Source: an uncultured Anderseniella sp. (GTDB taxonomy: Bacteria > Pseudomonadota > Alphaproteobacteria > Rhizobiales > Aestuariivirgaceae). From it: a DNA stretch of 64,000 nt. The stretch's first letter is position 1. Each line of letters begins with the position of its first letter. Location: contig CANKYU010000001.1 of the NCBI GenBank assembly GCA_947488295.1, positions 620,001 through 684,000 of the forward strand. The letters are read 5' to 3'. The notes beneath the pieces were generated by a model that made no database searches, was not told the origin of the DNA, and was given only the letters and a program-made list of their open reading frames with translations. The position numbers and the translations under genes were made by a program. Of this stretch, positions 28,389 to 37,607 are shown piece after piece.

Positions 28389-28662
28389 GGCGTTTCCTGT
28401 TATTGTTTGTTTGCCGGTTGACCCCCATGAACACTTTCCTGTCCGAACGTAATCTTAACGGGCCGTTCATGCGCCGTTCAAGTGGCGGTTGGCCACCGCA
28501 ACGGAGGCCGGATGACAGCCCGCACCCGCCGACGCTGAAGTCTGCCCGCCAGGAACAGCCGATAACAAGGTCATAAACATGCCGTGAGTGCCATTATCAT
28601 GGCCCGATTTAACCGCTAGTAAGCTGTATCAGTCTTTTGCAAAACGATTAGGAGAGCATCCC

Positions 28663-29118
28663 ATGCGCAGTTTAAGAACCCTGTTTGCCGTGCTGGCTTT
28701 GGTCCTGGCCCAGTTTGCCCTGACCCCGGCGTGGGCCGACAAGGCGCCGATCTACCAGAGCGGTTCCGGCACGGCGATCGACGGTACCGACCCGATCAGC
28801 TATTTCACTGAAGGCCGCCCGGTCGCAGGCGATAAAGGTATCACCCATAAATGGAACGGTGCCACATGGCGCTTCACCAGCACGGAAAACCGCGACCGCT
28901 TCGCCGCGGCACCGGAAAAATACGCCCCCCAGTTCGGCGGCTATTGCGCCTGGGCCGTGTCGCAGGGCTATACCGCCTCGACAGTTCCGGAAGCCTGGTC
29001 CATCGTCGACGGCAAGCTGTACCTGAACTACAGCAAGTCGGTACAGAAAAACTGGGAAAAGGATGTGCCTGGTCACATCACCTCGGCCAACAAGAACTGG
29101 CCCACCGTGTTGAAGTAG
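28663..29118 (+). CDS. YHS domain protein, exported
   Basis: A 151-residue protein with a Sec signal (MRSLRTLFAVLALVLAQFALTPAWA, about 25 residues). The YHS-type domain has DGTDPISYFTEGRPVAGDKGITHKW, RFTSTENRDRFAAAPEKYAPQFGGYCAWAVSQG and LYLNYSKSVQKNWEKD. The GGYCA motif and this layout are typical of exported YHS proteins of Proteobacteria, thought to bind metal, but the function is not established. The ATG at 28663 follows TTAGGAGAG; the longer frame upstream lacks a start signal. Confidence 0.85.
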   Translation: MRSLRTLFAVLALVLAQFALTPAWADKAPIYQSGSGTAIDGTDPISYFTEGRPVAGDKGITHKWNGATWRFTSTENRDRFAAAPEKYAPQFGGYCAWAVSQGYTASTVPEAWSIVDGKLYLNYSKSVQKNWEKDVPGHITSANKNWPTVLK

Positions 29119-29148
29119 GTTTATCTGTTTGCATCTACAGCCGTGCCA

Positions 29149-29303
29149 CCCCGATGGCGGCGCTACTGGTGTGTGGTCCGCCAAAGGTGCGCGATCCGCT
29201 GGTCGAGGGCTGGCAGTTGGTCAGTGGCAACGAGCTGACTGGAATTGATGCCCGCGAGATTGCAGCGCATGTGCGAAGCTGAGTTGTACGGCTGATGTCG
29301 TAA
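29149..29303 (+). pseudogene. Remnant of the 8-oxoguanine deaminase C-terminus
   Basis: Translation of about 29149-29303 gives PMAALLVCGPPKVRDPLVEG, then WQLVSGNELTGIDAREI. This aligns with the C-terminus of the intact deaminase (PVAALLLCGPMNVRDLLVEG, then RRVVSGGELTGVDVRKI). The final VRLMS and stop are also recognisable. An in-frame TGA at 29280-29282 precedes that terminal VVRLMS, and nothing of the rest of the gene is found upstream. It is therefore a broken tail only about 150 bases long, sitting just after the YHS gene. Confidence 0.85.
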
Positions 29304-29410
29304 GGCTTGGGCCATTACAACAATACATTCCGAAATGACTGCATTGAAGCCTATTCTGTTGAATAATGCGATCTTACTCTCAGTTATTCCCGATGAAGGA
29401 CAAAAGAGGT

Positions 29411-29788
29411 ATGAGCTTCGACATTGCATTCTGGCGTTACAATGACACGCTGAAACATGACCACGCTGAGGTTTTTGCATCGTTGGATAGTGGAAGCAAA
29501 GTGGAAGGACTCGCCCTTCTTGACATCGACGCAATGCTTGCGCGGCTGGCGGAGCTTTTGTCTGCGTGGGAGCGAATTAATGAGCGAACATGGGAGAAAC
29601 CCGGACAGTATCTTCAGGCCGGGATTTCGCCTCAACACCTTTCGATAAACATGAGCTTCGGGGTCGCGCGACCTGTTTTGCTGAAGATCACGACACCGAT
29701 GCGTCGATTTGGTTGCGGCCTTTGGAACCCCCAGTTGAACCTTCGATTGGCAGGATACGACGAGGCCGGAGCAAAGGGTGAAAAGTAA
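29411..29788 (+). CDS. Unknown protein with MSFDIAFWRYND start (immunity-like family)
   Basis: A 125-residue product beginning MSFDIAFWRYNDTLKHDHAEVFASLD, with HERTW-type motif (INERTWEKPGQ) and FGCGLWNPQLNLRL at the end. I recall similar uncharacterised proteins (MSFD-A-WRY...FGCPLYDPQ) that often occur as orphan genes or beside polymorphic toxins, but no toxin gene is seen here. The ATG at 29411 fits the family start; AAGGA lies 11 bases upstream. The gene and its right neighbour have visibly lower G+C than the surrounding DNA, suggesting transfer. Confidence 0.6.
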   Translation: MSFDIAFWRYNDTLKHDHAEVFASLDSGSKVEGLALLDIDAMLARLAELLSAWERINERTWEKPGQYLQAGISPQHLSINMSFGVARPVLLKITTPMRRFGCGLWNPQLNLRLAGYDEAGAKGEK

Positions 29789-29935
29789 TTTGACCCGACC
29801 CCGTGTAACTAGGTTTCGCCGTTAGGGGCGAACGCGCCAAAATCCCAGCAGTGCAAGTTCAAACGAGCTCAAATTGACTGTTTCGATGGTTGATTCTAGA
29901 ATTTGACCGATCCGTAATCGTTAGGGACCAAAAGA

Positions 29936-30409
29936 GTGGAGCCACTTGTGAATGACACAGCAGACATCACGAAGCTCATTCTCTCAATGGACACGCACAA
30001 AGACGTAGAGACTATCCGCGAACAGCTTGTCGCCTATGATGAGCAGGCCTTACCCATCATGCTTGAATGCCTTCCTGATCTTAGGAAGTGGCAATCTCGC
30101 CAAGCGATTTTATACACAGCAATAAAGTTTGCTAGACGGTCAGCAATCGCAAAGAAATTAGGCATTATTGGCTTACGTGACAAAAGTAAGAGAGTGCGTC
30201 ATTACGCTTGCGCTCTTTCGGCATTCTCACTGGCGCCAGATTTTCTTCCAGAGCTAAGAGCGCTTGTTTTGACGTCTGACGTAGACACCGTTGAGGATGC
30301 TCAAGCCGCAATCAATGCTATCGAGCACAAGCGCCATCATCTGTTCATAGATCGTCGGAATACGGGGCAGGTTTTTTGGAACGTGGGAGGGGCCGGCGTC
30401 GATAGCTAA
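29936..30409 (+). CDS. Unknown protein, HEAT-like helical repeats, low GC
   Basis: A 157-residue product, starting at a GTG (29936, or 29948 for MNDTADITK). Its sequence is helix-rich: DVETIREQLVAYDEQALPIML, then RKWQSRQAILYTAIKFARRS, then GLRDKSKRVRHYACALSAFS, resembling paired helices of HEAT-type repeats. I do not recognise the family. G+C is about 47%, well below the surrounding genes, and codon use is different (for example AAA, TTA and AGA codons), so horizontal acquisition is likely. It stands alone downstream of the MSFD-type gene. Confidence 0.6.
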   Translation: MEPLVNDTADITKLILSMDTHKDVETIREQLVAYDEQALPIMLECLPDLRKWQSRQAILYTAIKFARRSAIAKKLGIIGLRDKSKRVRHYACALSAFSLAPDFLPELRALVLTSDVDTVEDAQAAINAIEHKRHHLFIDRRNTGQVFWNVGGAGVDS

Positions 30410-30529
30410 CCCAAAGCAGCCACGCTGCGTCCGCGAGGGGTTTCTGCGTGAGCATTGGCTGCTCCTGCAAAAGGCTGATTTGTCCGCACAGCAGCCGTCC
30501 GCTGATTTTCGAGACATTTGGTCCTGACC

Positions 30530-31027
30530 CTAAGTCTGGTGGACCAGCCAGGACTTGTCGAATGTGTGCTCTTCTAGGTTGTTGCCTGCACCAATGCGGT
30601 CCACCACCGCAAACAGCGCATTGTCGGTCAGCGGCGTGAGTACTCCGTGCCAGGTGTTGCGGTGATAGTTCACGCCCTGTCCGGGGCTGGTCAGGAATGC
30701 CAGAGGCGTGCCCGGCGTGCTGTCTTCGTCCGGGGCGACGATGACCATGAACGGGTCTGCCGACATCGGCATGAACGCCTGGGAACCCAGCGGGTGGCGT
30801 TCCACCATGTCCAGGGTGTAGGGCAGGGTTCTCGCCTTTGAGCGAAACAGGCTTATGCCTGCGCGGGCGTCTTTGCCGGTGAAGTCGAGGTCTGCCAAGT
30901 CGTGGAAGCGGCCGCACTGACCTGCGTTTATGATCTTGTCCGGTTCGCCTGTTGCTTCCAGCACATCGCCGAAGGGGGCGAAGGCTTTCGCGGTCAACGG
31001 CTGCAGGGTGATGCGGCGGTCGCTCAT
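30530..31027 (-). CDS. allA: Ureidoglycolate lyase
   Basis: The 165-residue protein is a cupin-fold lyase. It opens ITLQPLTAKAFAPFGDVLEATG and has NAGQCGRFHDLADLDF, VERHPLGSQAFMP, NYHRNTWHGVLTPL and FAVVDRIGAGNNLEEH, all hallmarks of AllA. It splits ureidoglycolate to glyoxylate and urea, the last step of the purine route. The start at 31027 overlaps the allE stop (ATGA); the longer frame overlaps allE. It is last in the puuE-uraD, allE, allA operon. Confidence 0.93.
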   Translation of the reverse strand: MSDRRITLQPLTAKAFAPFGDVLEATGEPDKIINAGQCGRFHDLADLDFTGKDARAGISLFRSKARTLPYTLDMVERHPLGSQAFMPMSADPFMVIVAPDEDSTPGTPLAFLTSPGQGVNYHRNTWHGVLTPLTDNALFAVVDRIGAGNNLEEHTFDKSWLVHQT

Positions 31028-31854
31028 TTGCCGATCCCTAGCGTCATGTGGCGGTTGACGTCCTTGTACAACAGGTAGCGGAACTTGCCCGGGCCACCGG
31101 CATAGCATGCCTGCGGGCAGAAGGCGCGCAGCCACATGAAGTCGCCGGCCTCGACCTCGACCCAGTCCTCGTTTAGCCGGTACACCGCCTTGCCCTGAAG
31201 CACATATAGCCCGTGCTCCATGACATGGGTTTCCAGGAACGGGATCACCGCGCCGGGCTCAAACGTGACGATATTGACGTGCATGTCGTGACGAACATCG
31301 TCCGGGTCGACGAAGCGGGTGGTGGCCCACTTGCCGTCGGTGTCGGGCATGGCGATGGGCGTCACGTCGTGGTCACTGGTCACGAAGGCTTCGGGTATGT
31401 CGATGCCATCGACTGTTTCATAAGCCTTGCGGATCCAGTGAAAGCGCACCGGGGCTTTCGATGTGTTGTGCACCTGCCAGTCGCTGCCAGGCGGAACATA
31501 GGCATAGCCGCCGGAGACAAGCGTGTGTCCGGCTCCGTCAATGGTCAGGCTGAGTTCACCGTCGACCACGAACAGGACGGCCTGCGCGCGCGGGTCGGTT
31601 TCCGGCGTGTCGCTGCCGCCGCCGGGCTCAACCTCGGCGATATATTGCGAGAAGGTTTCGGCAAAGCCCGACAGGGGCCGGGCCAGCACCCAGAACCGTG
31701 CGCCCGCCCAGTGCGGCAGATTGCTGGTGACGATATCGCTCATCACGCCTTTGGGGATGACCGCGTAAGCGGACTTGAACACGGCGCGCCCGTCAATCAG
31801 CTGGTTCTGCGGCGGCAGGCCGCCGGTCGGGGCGTAATAGGTGGCATCGCTCAT
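31024..31854 (-). CDS. allE: (S)-ureidoglycine aminohydrolase (bicupin)
   Basis: The 276-residue protein has two cupin domains, typical of the YlbA/AllE family. It begins TYYAPTGGLPPQNQLIDGRA, with metal-site and ligand residues in the second cupin (HDMHVNIVTFEPGAVIPFLETHVMEHGLYVLQG and DWVEVEAGDFMWLRAFCPQ). It releases ammonia from ureidoglycine to form ureidoglycolate. Its start overlaps the puuE-uraD stop and its stop overlaps allA, so the three genes are translationally coupled. Confidence 0.92.
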   Translation of the reverse strand: MSDATYYAPTGGLPPQNQLIDGRAVFKSAYAVIPKGVMSDIVTSNLPHWAGARFWVLARPLSGFAETFSQYIAEVEPGGGSDTPETDPRAQAVLFVVDGELSLTIDGAGHTLVSGGYAYVPPGSDWQVHNTSKAPVRFHWIRKAYETVDGIDIPEAFVTSDHDVTPIAMPDTDGKWATTRFVDPDDVRHDMHVNIVTFEPGAVIPFLETHVMEHGLYVLQGKAVYRLNEDWVEVEAGDFMWLRAFCPQACYAGGPGKFRYLLYKDVNRHMTLGIGK

Positions 31855-33266
31855 GGCAGCATGTCCTTCAGACGCAAAAGTGCAATACGTTCAACCTGCC
31901 GGCAGGCCTCGGCGAACTCCACATCGGGCTCATGGGAAACCCGCTGCTCGAAGGCGTCGAGGATGCGGGCCCTGTCCAGTCCCTTGACAGCAATAATGAA
32001 CGGGAAGCCGAAACGCGCGACATAGCCGTTGTTGAGCTTGGTAAAACGCTCGCGCTCATCGTCCGTCAGGGCATCAAGTCCGGCACCAGCCTGCTCGCGG
32101 GTGGACTCCGCCGTCAGCCGCTTTGCCGCGGCCAGCTTGCCGGCCAGGTCGGGATGCGCCCTGAGCACATCCAGCCGTTCGCTGTCGCTGGCCAGCCGGA
32201 ACCGGGTGCGCAGGGCGGCATGCAGGCCATCAGCGGTGTTGTTGGCAGGGCCGATGTCGGCATCCCAGGCGCGCCCGGCAATCCACGGCGAGTGTTCGAA
32301 CACGCCGCCATAGGTGTCGATGAAGGTCTTGCGGTCCATGAGCCATGGTTCGTCGGCAGGTGGCGGGGCGGGGTGGTGTTTGCGCCAGTGGTCGGCGATT
32401 TCGATGCGCTTTGCAAACCACACGTGATCGTGGGACTTGGCATAGTCGATGAAGCGCTTCAGCGCGGCGATCCGGCCCGGACGCCCGGCCAGGCGGCAGT
32501 GCAGCCCGATGTTCATCATCTTTGGCGAACCCTCGAGGCCTTCGGCATGGAGCACGTCGAACGAGTCCTTCAGGTAGGCAAAGAACTGGTCGCCTGAATT
32601 GAACCCCTGCGGGGTGGCAAAGCGCATGTCGTTGGCGTCCAGCGTGTAGGGAATGACCAGCTGGTCGCGCCCGGCGTGGCGGCGCCAGTAGGGCAGGTCG
32701 TCGGCATAGCTGTCCGACACATAGTCGAAACCGCCTTCTTCGGTGACCAGGTCAACAGTGTTGGTGGAACAGCGCCCGGTGTACCAGCCGCGCGGGCGCT
32801 CGCCGGTGACAGCGGTGTGCAGCGCGATGGTTTCATCCAGATGGGCCTGTTCGTCGGCTTTTGAAAAATCCTTGTAGTCGATCCATTTCAGCCCGTGGCT
32901 GGCGATCTCCCAGTCAGCGTCCTGCATGGCGGCCACCTGTGCGGGCGAGCGGGCAAGGGCGGTTGCCACGCCATAGACGGTAATCGGCACGGCGGCGGTC
33001 GTGAACAGGCGGTGCAGCCGCCAGAAACCGGCGCGCGCGCCGTATTCATAGATGGATTCCATGTTCCAGTGGCGCATGCCCGGCCATGGCGCGCCGCCGA
33101 CGATTTCGGACAGGAAGGCTTCCGATGCCGCATCGCCATGCGCAATACAGTTCTCGCCGCCTTCTTCGTAATTCAGGACAATCTGTATGGCGATTGCGGC
33201 ATCACCCGGCCAGTTTACAGCCGGTAGTGTGGCTCCATAGCCAAGAAGGTCGCGGTCATAGGCCAT
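31851..33266 (-). CDS. puuE: Allantoinase PuuE fused to OHCU decarboxylase UraD
   Basis: The 471-residue product joins two enzymes. Residues about 1-305 form a NodB-type allantoinase (YDRDLLGYGATLPAVNWPGDA, IASHGLKWIDYKDF, GWYTGRCSTNTVDLV, NIGLHCRLAGRPGRIAAL), which opens allantoin to allantoate. Residues about 312-471 form an OHCU decarboxylase (FEHSPWIAGRAWDAD, LRAHPDLAGKLAAAKRLTAEST with the catalytic His, LNNGYVARFGFPFIIAVKG), which makes (S)-allantoin. The fusion links consecutive steps, with the decarboxylase product feeding the allantoinase. This fusion type is known in Alphaproteobacteria. It heads its operon and is divergent from uraH. Confidence 0.93.
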   Translation of the reverse strand: MAYDRDLLGYGATLPAVNWPGDAAIAIQIVLNYEEGGENCIAHGDAASEAFLSEIVGGAPWPGMRHWNMESIYEYGARAGFWRLHRLFTTAAVPITVYGVATALARSPAQVAAMQDADWEIASHGLKWIDYKDFSKADEQAHLDETIALHTAVTGERPRGWYTGRCSTNTVDLVTEEGGFDYVSDSYADDLPYWRRHAGRDQLVIPYTLDANDMRFATPQGFNSGDQFFAYLKDSFDVLHAEGLEGSPKMMNIGLHCRLAGRPGRIAALKRFIDYAKSHDHVWFAKRIEIADHWRKHHPAPPPADEPWLMDRKTFIDTYGGVFEHSPWIAGRAWDADIGPANNTADGLHAALRTRFRLASDSERLDVLRAHPDLAGKLAAAKRLTAESTREQAGAGLDALTDDERERFTKLNNGYVARFGFPFIIAVKGLDRARILDAFEQRVSHEPDVEFAEACRQVERIALLRLKDMLP

Positions 33267-33445
33267 TTGTGCGCTCCAAGGGTCGCCTCGACATCACAAG
33301 TGATTACAGTTGTATAGAAAAGAAATAGGCTGCATTTTCAACTTTTTCTTGAAAGAGATATATTGACTGAACACTACCCCTGCACCGGCGATGGCCTGAT
33401 AGTCGATGGTCAAGCCCCGCCAAAAGGGGACAGGAGGAAACGAGC
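33267..33445. promoter_or_regulatory. puuE-uraH divergent promoter region
   Basis: The 179-base spacer separates the allantoin operon from uraH-xdhABC and the importer. It contains an AT-rich block with an inverted repeat TTTCAA-N7-TTGAAA at 33336-33354, a candidate operator for a purine-responsive regulator. The uraH ribosome site GGAGGAAACG is at its right end. Confidence 0.45.
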
Positions 33446-33805
33446 ATGAATGCCGCCACAAGCGCCGGGCGAATTACGACTCATGTGCTGGACACTGCAG
33501 CGGGCAAGCCGGCTGCGGGCCTGAAGATCGATTTTTACCGTCTTGATGGCGCTGCCCGCGAGCTGATCATATCGGTTGCAACCAATGATGACGGGCGCTG
33601 TGATGAGCCGCTGCTGGCCGGTGATGCCATGACGGCAGGCACATTCGAACTGGTATTTCATGTCGGTGATTATCTGGGTCGGACCGATGACGTGTCATTC
33701 CTGGACGAAGTGCCGGTCCGGTTCGGCATTGCCGATCCGGCGGCCCACTATCACGTGCCATTGCTGGTGTCGCCGTATGGTTATTCCACCTACAGGGGTA
33801 GCTGA
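33446..33805 (+). CDS. uraH: 5-hydroxyisourate hydrolase
   Basis: The 119-residue protein belongs to the transthyretin-like family. It has the N-terminal motif [19 protein letters not shown] (catalytic His region), an Arg-rich middle ([12 protein letters not shown]), and the C-terminal tetrapeptide YRGS typical of true HIU hydrolases rather than transthyretin. It hydrolyses 5-hydroxyisourate to OHCU, feeding UraD. A GGAGGAAACG ribosome site is present. It leads the plus-strand xanthine operon; xdhA follows by 5 bases. Confidence 0.95.
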   Translation: MNAATSAGRITTHVLDTAAGKPAAGLKIDFYRLDGAARELIISVATNDDGRCDEPLLAGDAMTAGTFELVFHVGDYLGRTDDVSFLDEVPVRFGIADPAAHYHVPLLVSPYGYSTYRGS

Positions 33806-33810
33806 CCGAC

Positions 33811-35283
33811 ATGGCGCAGATTCGTAAATCCATCCGTTTCCTGCTCAACGACCGGGTTGTCGATCTCGACACGGTTGCGGCGTCGGATACGCTGCTGGAT
33901 TTCTTGCGCCTGGAACAGCGTCTGTGCGGCAGCAAGGAAGGCTGTGCCGAAGGTGACTGCGGCGCGTGCACCGTGCTGGTCGGACGGTTGGCAGAAGGTG
34001 ATCTGAAATACGAGACCGTCAACTCCTGCATCCGCTTTGTCGGCTCGCTTGATGCCTGTCATGTGGTGACCATCGAACATCTGCGCGGGGGGGACGGGGG
34101 CTTGCATCCGGTGCAGCAGGCCATGGTGGACATGCACGGCAGCCAGTGCGGCTTCTGCACGCCGGGCATCGTCATGTCGCTGTATGCGCTATGGATGGCA
34201 AATGCCACGCCCACCAATGCCGACATCGAAACCGCGCTGCAGGGAAACCTGTGCCGGTGTACCGGGTATGAAGCGATCATCCGGGCTGCGCTTGCTGCGG
34301 CTTCCGCAGGCGGCCAGGCCCAGGACGTGCTGGTCAGCGAGCGCGACAAGGTCGTGGCCACTTTGCAAGGCCTCACTGACGGTTTGCGTGTTGCGATGGG
34401 GCAGGGCGATGATCAGTTCTACGTGCCTGCCTCGGTGGATGACCTGGCTGACATTCGTCTGGAAAACCCGACGTCCGTTATCGTGGCAGGTGCAACCGAT
34501 GTGGGCCTGTGGGTCAACAAGCACATGCGCCCAATCGCGCCCGCGATCTTCATCTCCCATCTCGAAGACCTGCACCATGTCGAGGAAACGGAAACCGGTC
34601 TGACAATCGGGGCCTGTGTCACCTACACGGAATTCCAGGATTGGATCGCGACACATTTTCCGCAGATTGCCGGTTACTGGAACCGTATCGGCGGCGAACA
34701 GGTGCGCAATATGGGCACTGTCGGCGGCAATGTCGCCAACGGGTCACCGATCGGCGATACGCCGCCCGTACTGATTGCGCTGGGGGCCAGCGTGACGCTG
34801 CGCACCGGCACGGAGCAGCGAACGGTTCCGGTTGAAAACTTCTTCATCGATTATGGCGAGCAGGACCGGGAGGTTGGCGATTTCGTGGAGGCGCTGCATA
34901 TTCCGTATTGCGGTGAAGACTGGTCGTTCGCCGCCTACAAGGTGTCGAAACGGCGGGATGAGGATATTTCCTCGGTCGCTGCCGCGTTTCGTATCCGGAT
35001 TGCAGACGGCAAGGTTGCGGAAGCCGTGATCGCCTATGGCGGCATGGCGGCAACACCAAAACGGGCCAGGACGGTTGAGAAGCTGCTGACCGGCAAACCG
35101 TGGACGGCACAGACCATCGCCGACGCGCAGGCAGGCTTTGGGGATGATTTTTCCCCGATAGGAGACTGGCGGGCGTCGGCTGAGTACCGGGCGCTGGTCG
35201 CGCGCAAGCTGCTGACACGGTTCCACCTTGAAACCACGCAAGGGCATGAAACCACAACGCTCCGGCGAGACGCAGTGGCATGA
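33811..35283 (+). CDS. xdhA: Xanthine dehydrogenase small subunit (2Fe-2S and FAD)
   Basis: The 490-residue subunit has two 2Fe-2S motifs: residues about 39-53, C-x5-C-x4-C-x2-C (CGSKEGCAEGDCGAC), then CGFC and CRC at about 113-150. The FAD domain has VIVAGATDVGLWV and NMGTVGGNVANGSPIGD and ends with a CO-dehydrogenase-type C-terminal domain. It carries electrons from the molybdenum site to NAD+. It overlaps xdhB by 4 bases (ATGA). Confidence 0.95.
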   Translation: MAQIRKSIRFLLNDRVVDLDTVAASDTLLDFLRLEQRLCGSKEGCAEGDCGACTVLVGRLAEGDLKYETVNSCIRFVGSLDACHVVTIEHLRGGDGGLHPVQQAMVDMHGSQCGFCTPGIVMSLYALWMANATPTNADIETALQGNLCRCTGYEAIIRAALAAASAGGQAQDVLVSERDKVVATLQGLTDGLRVAMGQGDDQFYVPASVDDLADIRLENPTSVIVAGATDVGLWVNKHMRPIAPAIFISHLEDLHHVEETETGLTIGACVTYTEFQDWIATHFPQIAGYWNRIGGEQVRNMGTVGGNVANGSPIGDTPPVLIALGASVTLRTGTEQRTVPVENFFIDYGEQDREVGDFVEALHIPYCGEDWSFAAYKVSKRRDEDISSVAAAFRIRIADGKVAEAVIAYGGMAATPKRARTVEKLLTGKPWTAQTIADAQAGFGDDFSPIGDWRASAEYRALVARKLLTRFHLETTQGHETTTLRRDAVA

Positions 35284-37604
35284 CACAGCAAGCGAAAATC
35301 GTTGGTGGCGTGCACGTGGAACAGCGTCATGATTCCGCGCACAAGCACGTCACGGGGCGGGCGGATTATATCGACGATATGGCCGCGCCTGAAGGCCTGC
35401 TGCATGCTTATCTTGGTCTGTCTTCCGTTGCCCATGGCGATATCGAGACTATGGACCTGTCAGCCGTTCAGGCCGCGCCCGGTGTAATCGGGGTGCTGAC
35501 GGCGGATGACATACCCGGCCACAACGATGTCAGCCCGACCGGCAAACAGGACGATCCGGTATTTGCGAAAACGGTAGAGTTTCACGGCCAGCCGATTTTC
35601 GCCGTTGTGGCTGAAACCAGGGCGGCAGCGCGCAGTGCGGCCAGCCTGGCAAAGGTCGACTACACGGCGAAACCACACATTACCGACGTGGCCGATGCAC
35701 GCGCTGCCGACTATCCGCTGGTGACGGAACCGCTCACGCTCAAGCGGGGTGATGCCGCCAAGGCCCTGGAAGCCGCGCCGCGCCGTATCCGGGGTGAGAT
35801 GCGGGTCGGCGGGCAGGACCATTTCTACCTTGAAGGCCATATCGCCATGGCGATACCGGGTGAGGATGACGAGGTCACGGTGTTCTCGTCCACCCAGCAT
35901 CCAAGCGAAGTGCAGCACATGGTGGGCCATGTGCTGGGGGTTCCCTCCAATGCGGTCACGGTGAATGTGCGGCGCATGGGCGGCGCGTTCGGCGGCAAGG
36001 AAACCCAGTCCAACCTGTTTGCAGCGGTGGCCGCACTGGCTGCGAAGAAGTATCACCGGGCCGTCAAGATCAGGCCGGACCGGGACGATGACATGATCGC
36101 CACCGGCAAGCGGCACGACTTCCTGGTGGAATATGATGTAGGCTTTGATGATGCAGGGATTATCACTGGCGTGAACGCAAACTTTGCCGCGCGCTGCGGC
36201 AACTCCGCCGACCTGTCGGGTCCGGTGACCGACCGTGCCCTGTTCCACGCCGACAACTGCTATTACTTCGACAATGTCCTGCTGCAGTCGCAGCCCCTGA
36301 AGACCAACACGGTGTCCAACACGGCGTTTCGCGGATTTGGCGGGCCGCAGGGCATGGTCGGCGGCGAGCGCATCATCGAGGAAATCGCCTATGCGCTTGG
36401 CATGGACCCGCTGGACATCCGCAAAGCCAATTTCTACGGCGGCGACGGGCGCAATGTGACGCCGTATCACCAGCCGGTGGACGACAATATCATCGCCCGC
36501 CTGGTGGACGAGCTGGAAGCCTCCAGCGACTATGCGGCGCGGCGTTCAGCGATCCTGGCGTTCAACGCCGAAAAAGGGGTTATCCGAAAAGGTATCGCCC
36601 TGACCCCGGTCAAATTCGGCATCTCGTTCACCGCCACCTGGTACAATCAGGCAGGCGCGCTGGTGCATGTCTACACCGACGGTTCGGTTCATCTGAACCA
36701 TGGCGGCACCGAAATGGGCCAGGGCCTGAACACCAAGGTCGCCCAGGTGCTGGCGGACGAATTCCAGATCGACCTCGCCCATGTGAAGATCACCGCCACC
36801 AACACCGGCAAGGTGCCCAACACATCCGCCACGGCGGCGTCGTCGGGATCAGACCTCAACGGCATGGCTGCAGCCAACGCCGCGCAGCAGATCAAGGCGC
36901 GGCTGGTGGATTTTGCCTGTGAAAGCCATGGGGTGACGCCGGATCAGGTGGTGTTTGAACCGAACACGGTGCTGGTCGGCAATCAGCGCATCCCGTTTCC
37001 CGACTTCATCCGGTCGGCCTATATGGCCCGGGTGCAGTTGTCGGCGGCAGGCTTTTACAAGACGCCGGATATCCATTGGGACCGGGAGGCGGGTAAGGGC
37101 CGGCCGTTCTATTATTTCGCCTATGGTGCGGCCGTGTCGGAAGTCAGTATCGACACCCTGACCGGCGAATACCAGGTCGACCGGGTCGATATCCTGCACG
37201 ACGCGGGCCGGTCGTTGAATCCGGCGCTGGACATTGGCCAGATCGAGGGCGGTTTCGTGCAGGGCATGGGCTGGCTGACCACGGAAGAACTGTGGTGGGA
37301 CGCCAACGGCCGCCTGCGCACCCATGCGCCGTCGACCTACAAGATCCCGCTGGCCTCGGACCGGCCGCGCATATTCAATGTTGCCCTGGCTGACTGGTCA
37401 GAAAACCGGGAAATGACCATAAGGCGCTCCAAAGCTGTCGGCGAGCCGCCGTTCATGCTGGCGATCTCGGTGCTTGAGGCATTGTCCATGGCGGTGGCGT
37501 CGGCAGTTGATTACCGGATCTGTCCGAAACTGGATTGCCCGGCAACACCGGAACGCGTGCTGCTGGCGTTCGAACGCCTGGCAGGTGAAGCTGGAGGAGC
37601 ATGA
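35280..37604 (+). CDS. xdhB: Xanthine dehydrogenase large (molybdopterin) subunit
   Basis: The 774-residue subunit has the molybdenum-cofactor motifs MGGAFGGKETQ (about 236), FRGFGGPQGM (about 350) and SGSDLNGMAAANAA, and near the C-terminus KAVGEPPFMLA, which contains the catalytic Glu. It converts hypoxanthine/xanthine to urate with XdhA. The HDSAHKHVTGRADYIDD start is typical. It is followed 3 bases later by xdhC. Confidence 0.95.
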   Translation: MTQQAKIVGGVHVEQRHDSAHKHVTGRADYIDDMAAPEGLLHAYLGLSSVAHGDIETMDLSAVQAAPGVIGVLTADDIPGHNDVSPTGKQDDPVFAKTVEFHGQPIFAVVAETRAAARSAASLAKVDYTAKPHITDVADARAADYPLVTEPLTLKRGDAAKALEAAPRRIRGEMRVGGQDHFYLEGHIAMAIPGEDDEVTVFSSTQHPSEVQHMVGHVLGVPSNAVTVNVRRMGGAFGGKETQSNLFAAVAALAAKKYHRAVKIRPDRDDDMIATGKRHDFLVEYDVGFDDAGIITGVNANFAARCGNSADLSGPVTDRALFHADNCYYFDNVLLQSQPLKTNTVSNTAFRGFGGPQGMVGGERIIEEIAYALGMDPLDIRKANFYGGDGRNVTPYHQPVDDNIIARLVDELEASSDYAARRSAILAFNAEKGVIRKGIALTPVKFGISFTATWYNQAGALVHVYTDGSVHLNHGGTEMGQGLNTKVAQVLADEFQIDLAHVKITATNTGKVPNTSATAASSGSDLNGMAAANAAQQIKARLVDFACESHGVTPDQVVFEPNTVLVGNQRIPFPDFIRSAYMARVQLSAAGFYKTPDIHWDREAGKGRPFYYFAYGAAVSEVSIDTLTGEYQVDRVDILHDAGRSLNPALDIGQIEGGFVQGMGWLTTEELWWDANGRLRTHAPSTYKIPLASDRPRIFNVALADWSENREMTIRRSKAVGEPPFMLAISVLEALSMAVASAVDYRICPKLDCPATPERVLLAFERLAGEAGGA

Positions 37605-37607
37605 TCC

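Noticed and set aside
35460..36470. Open frame opposite xdhB
   Set aside because: Antisense shadow; xdhB carries all molybdopterin motifs.
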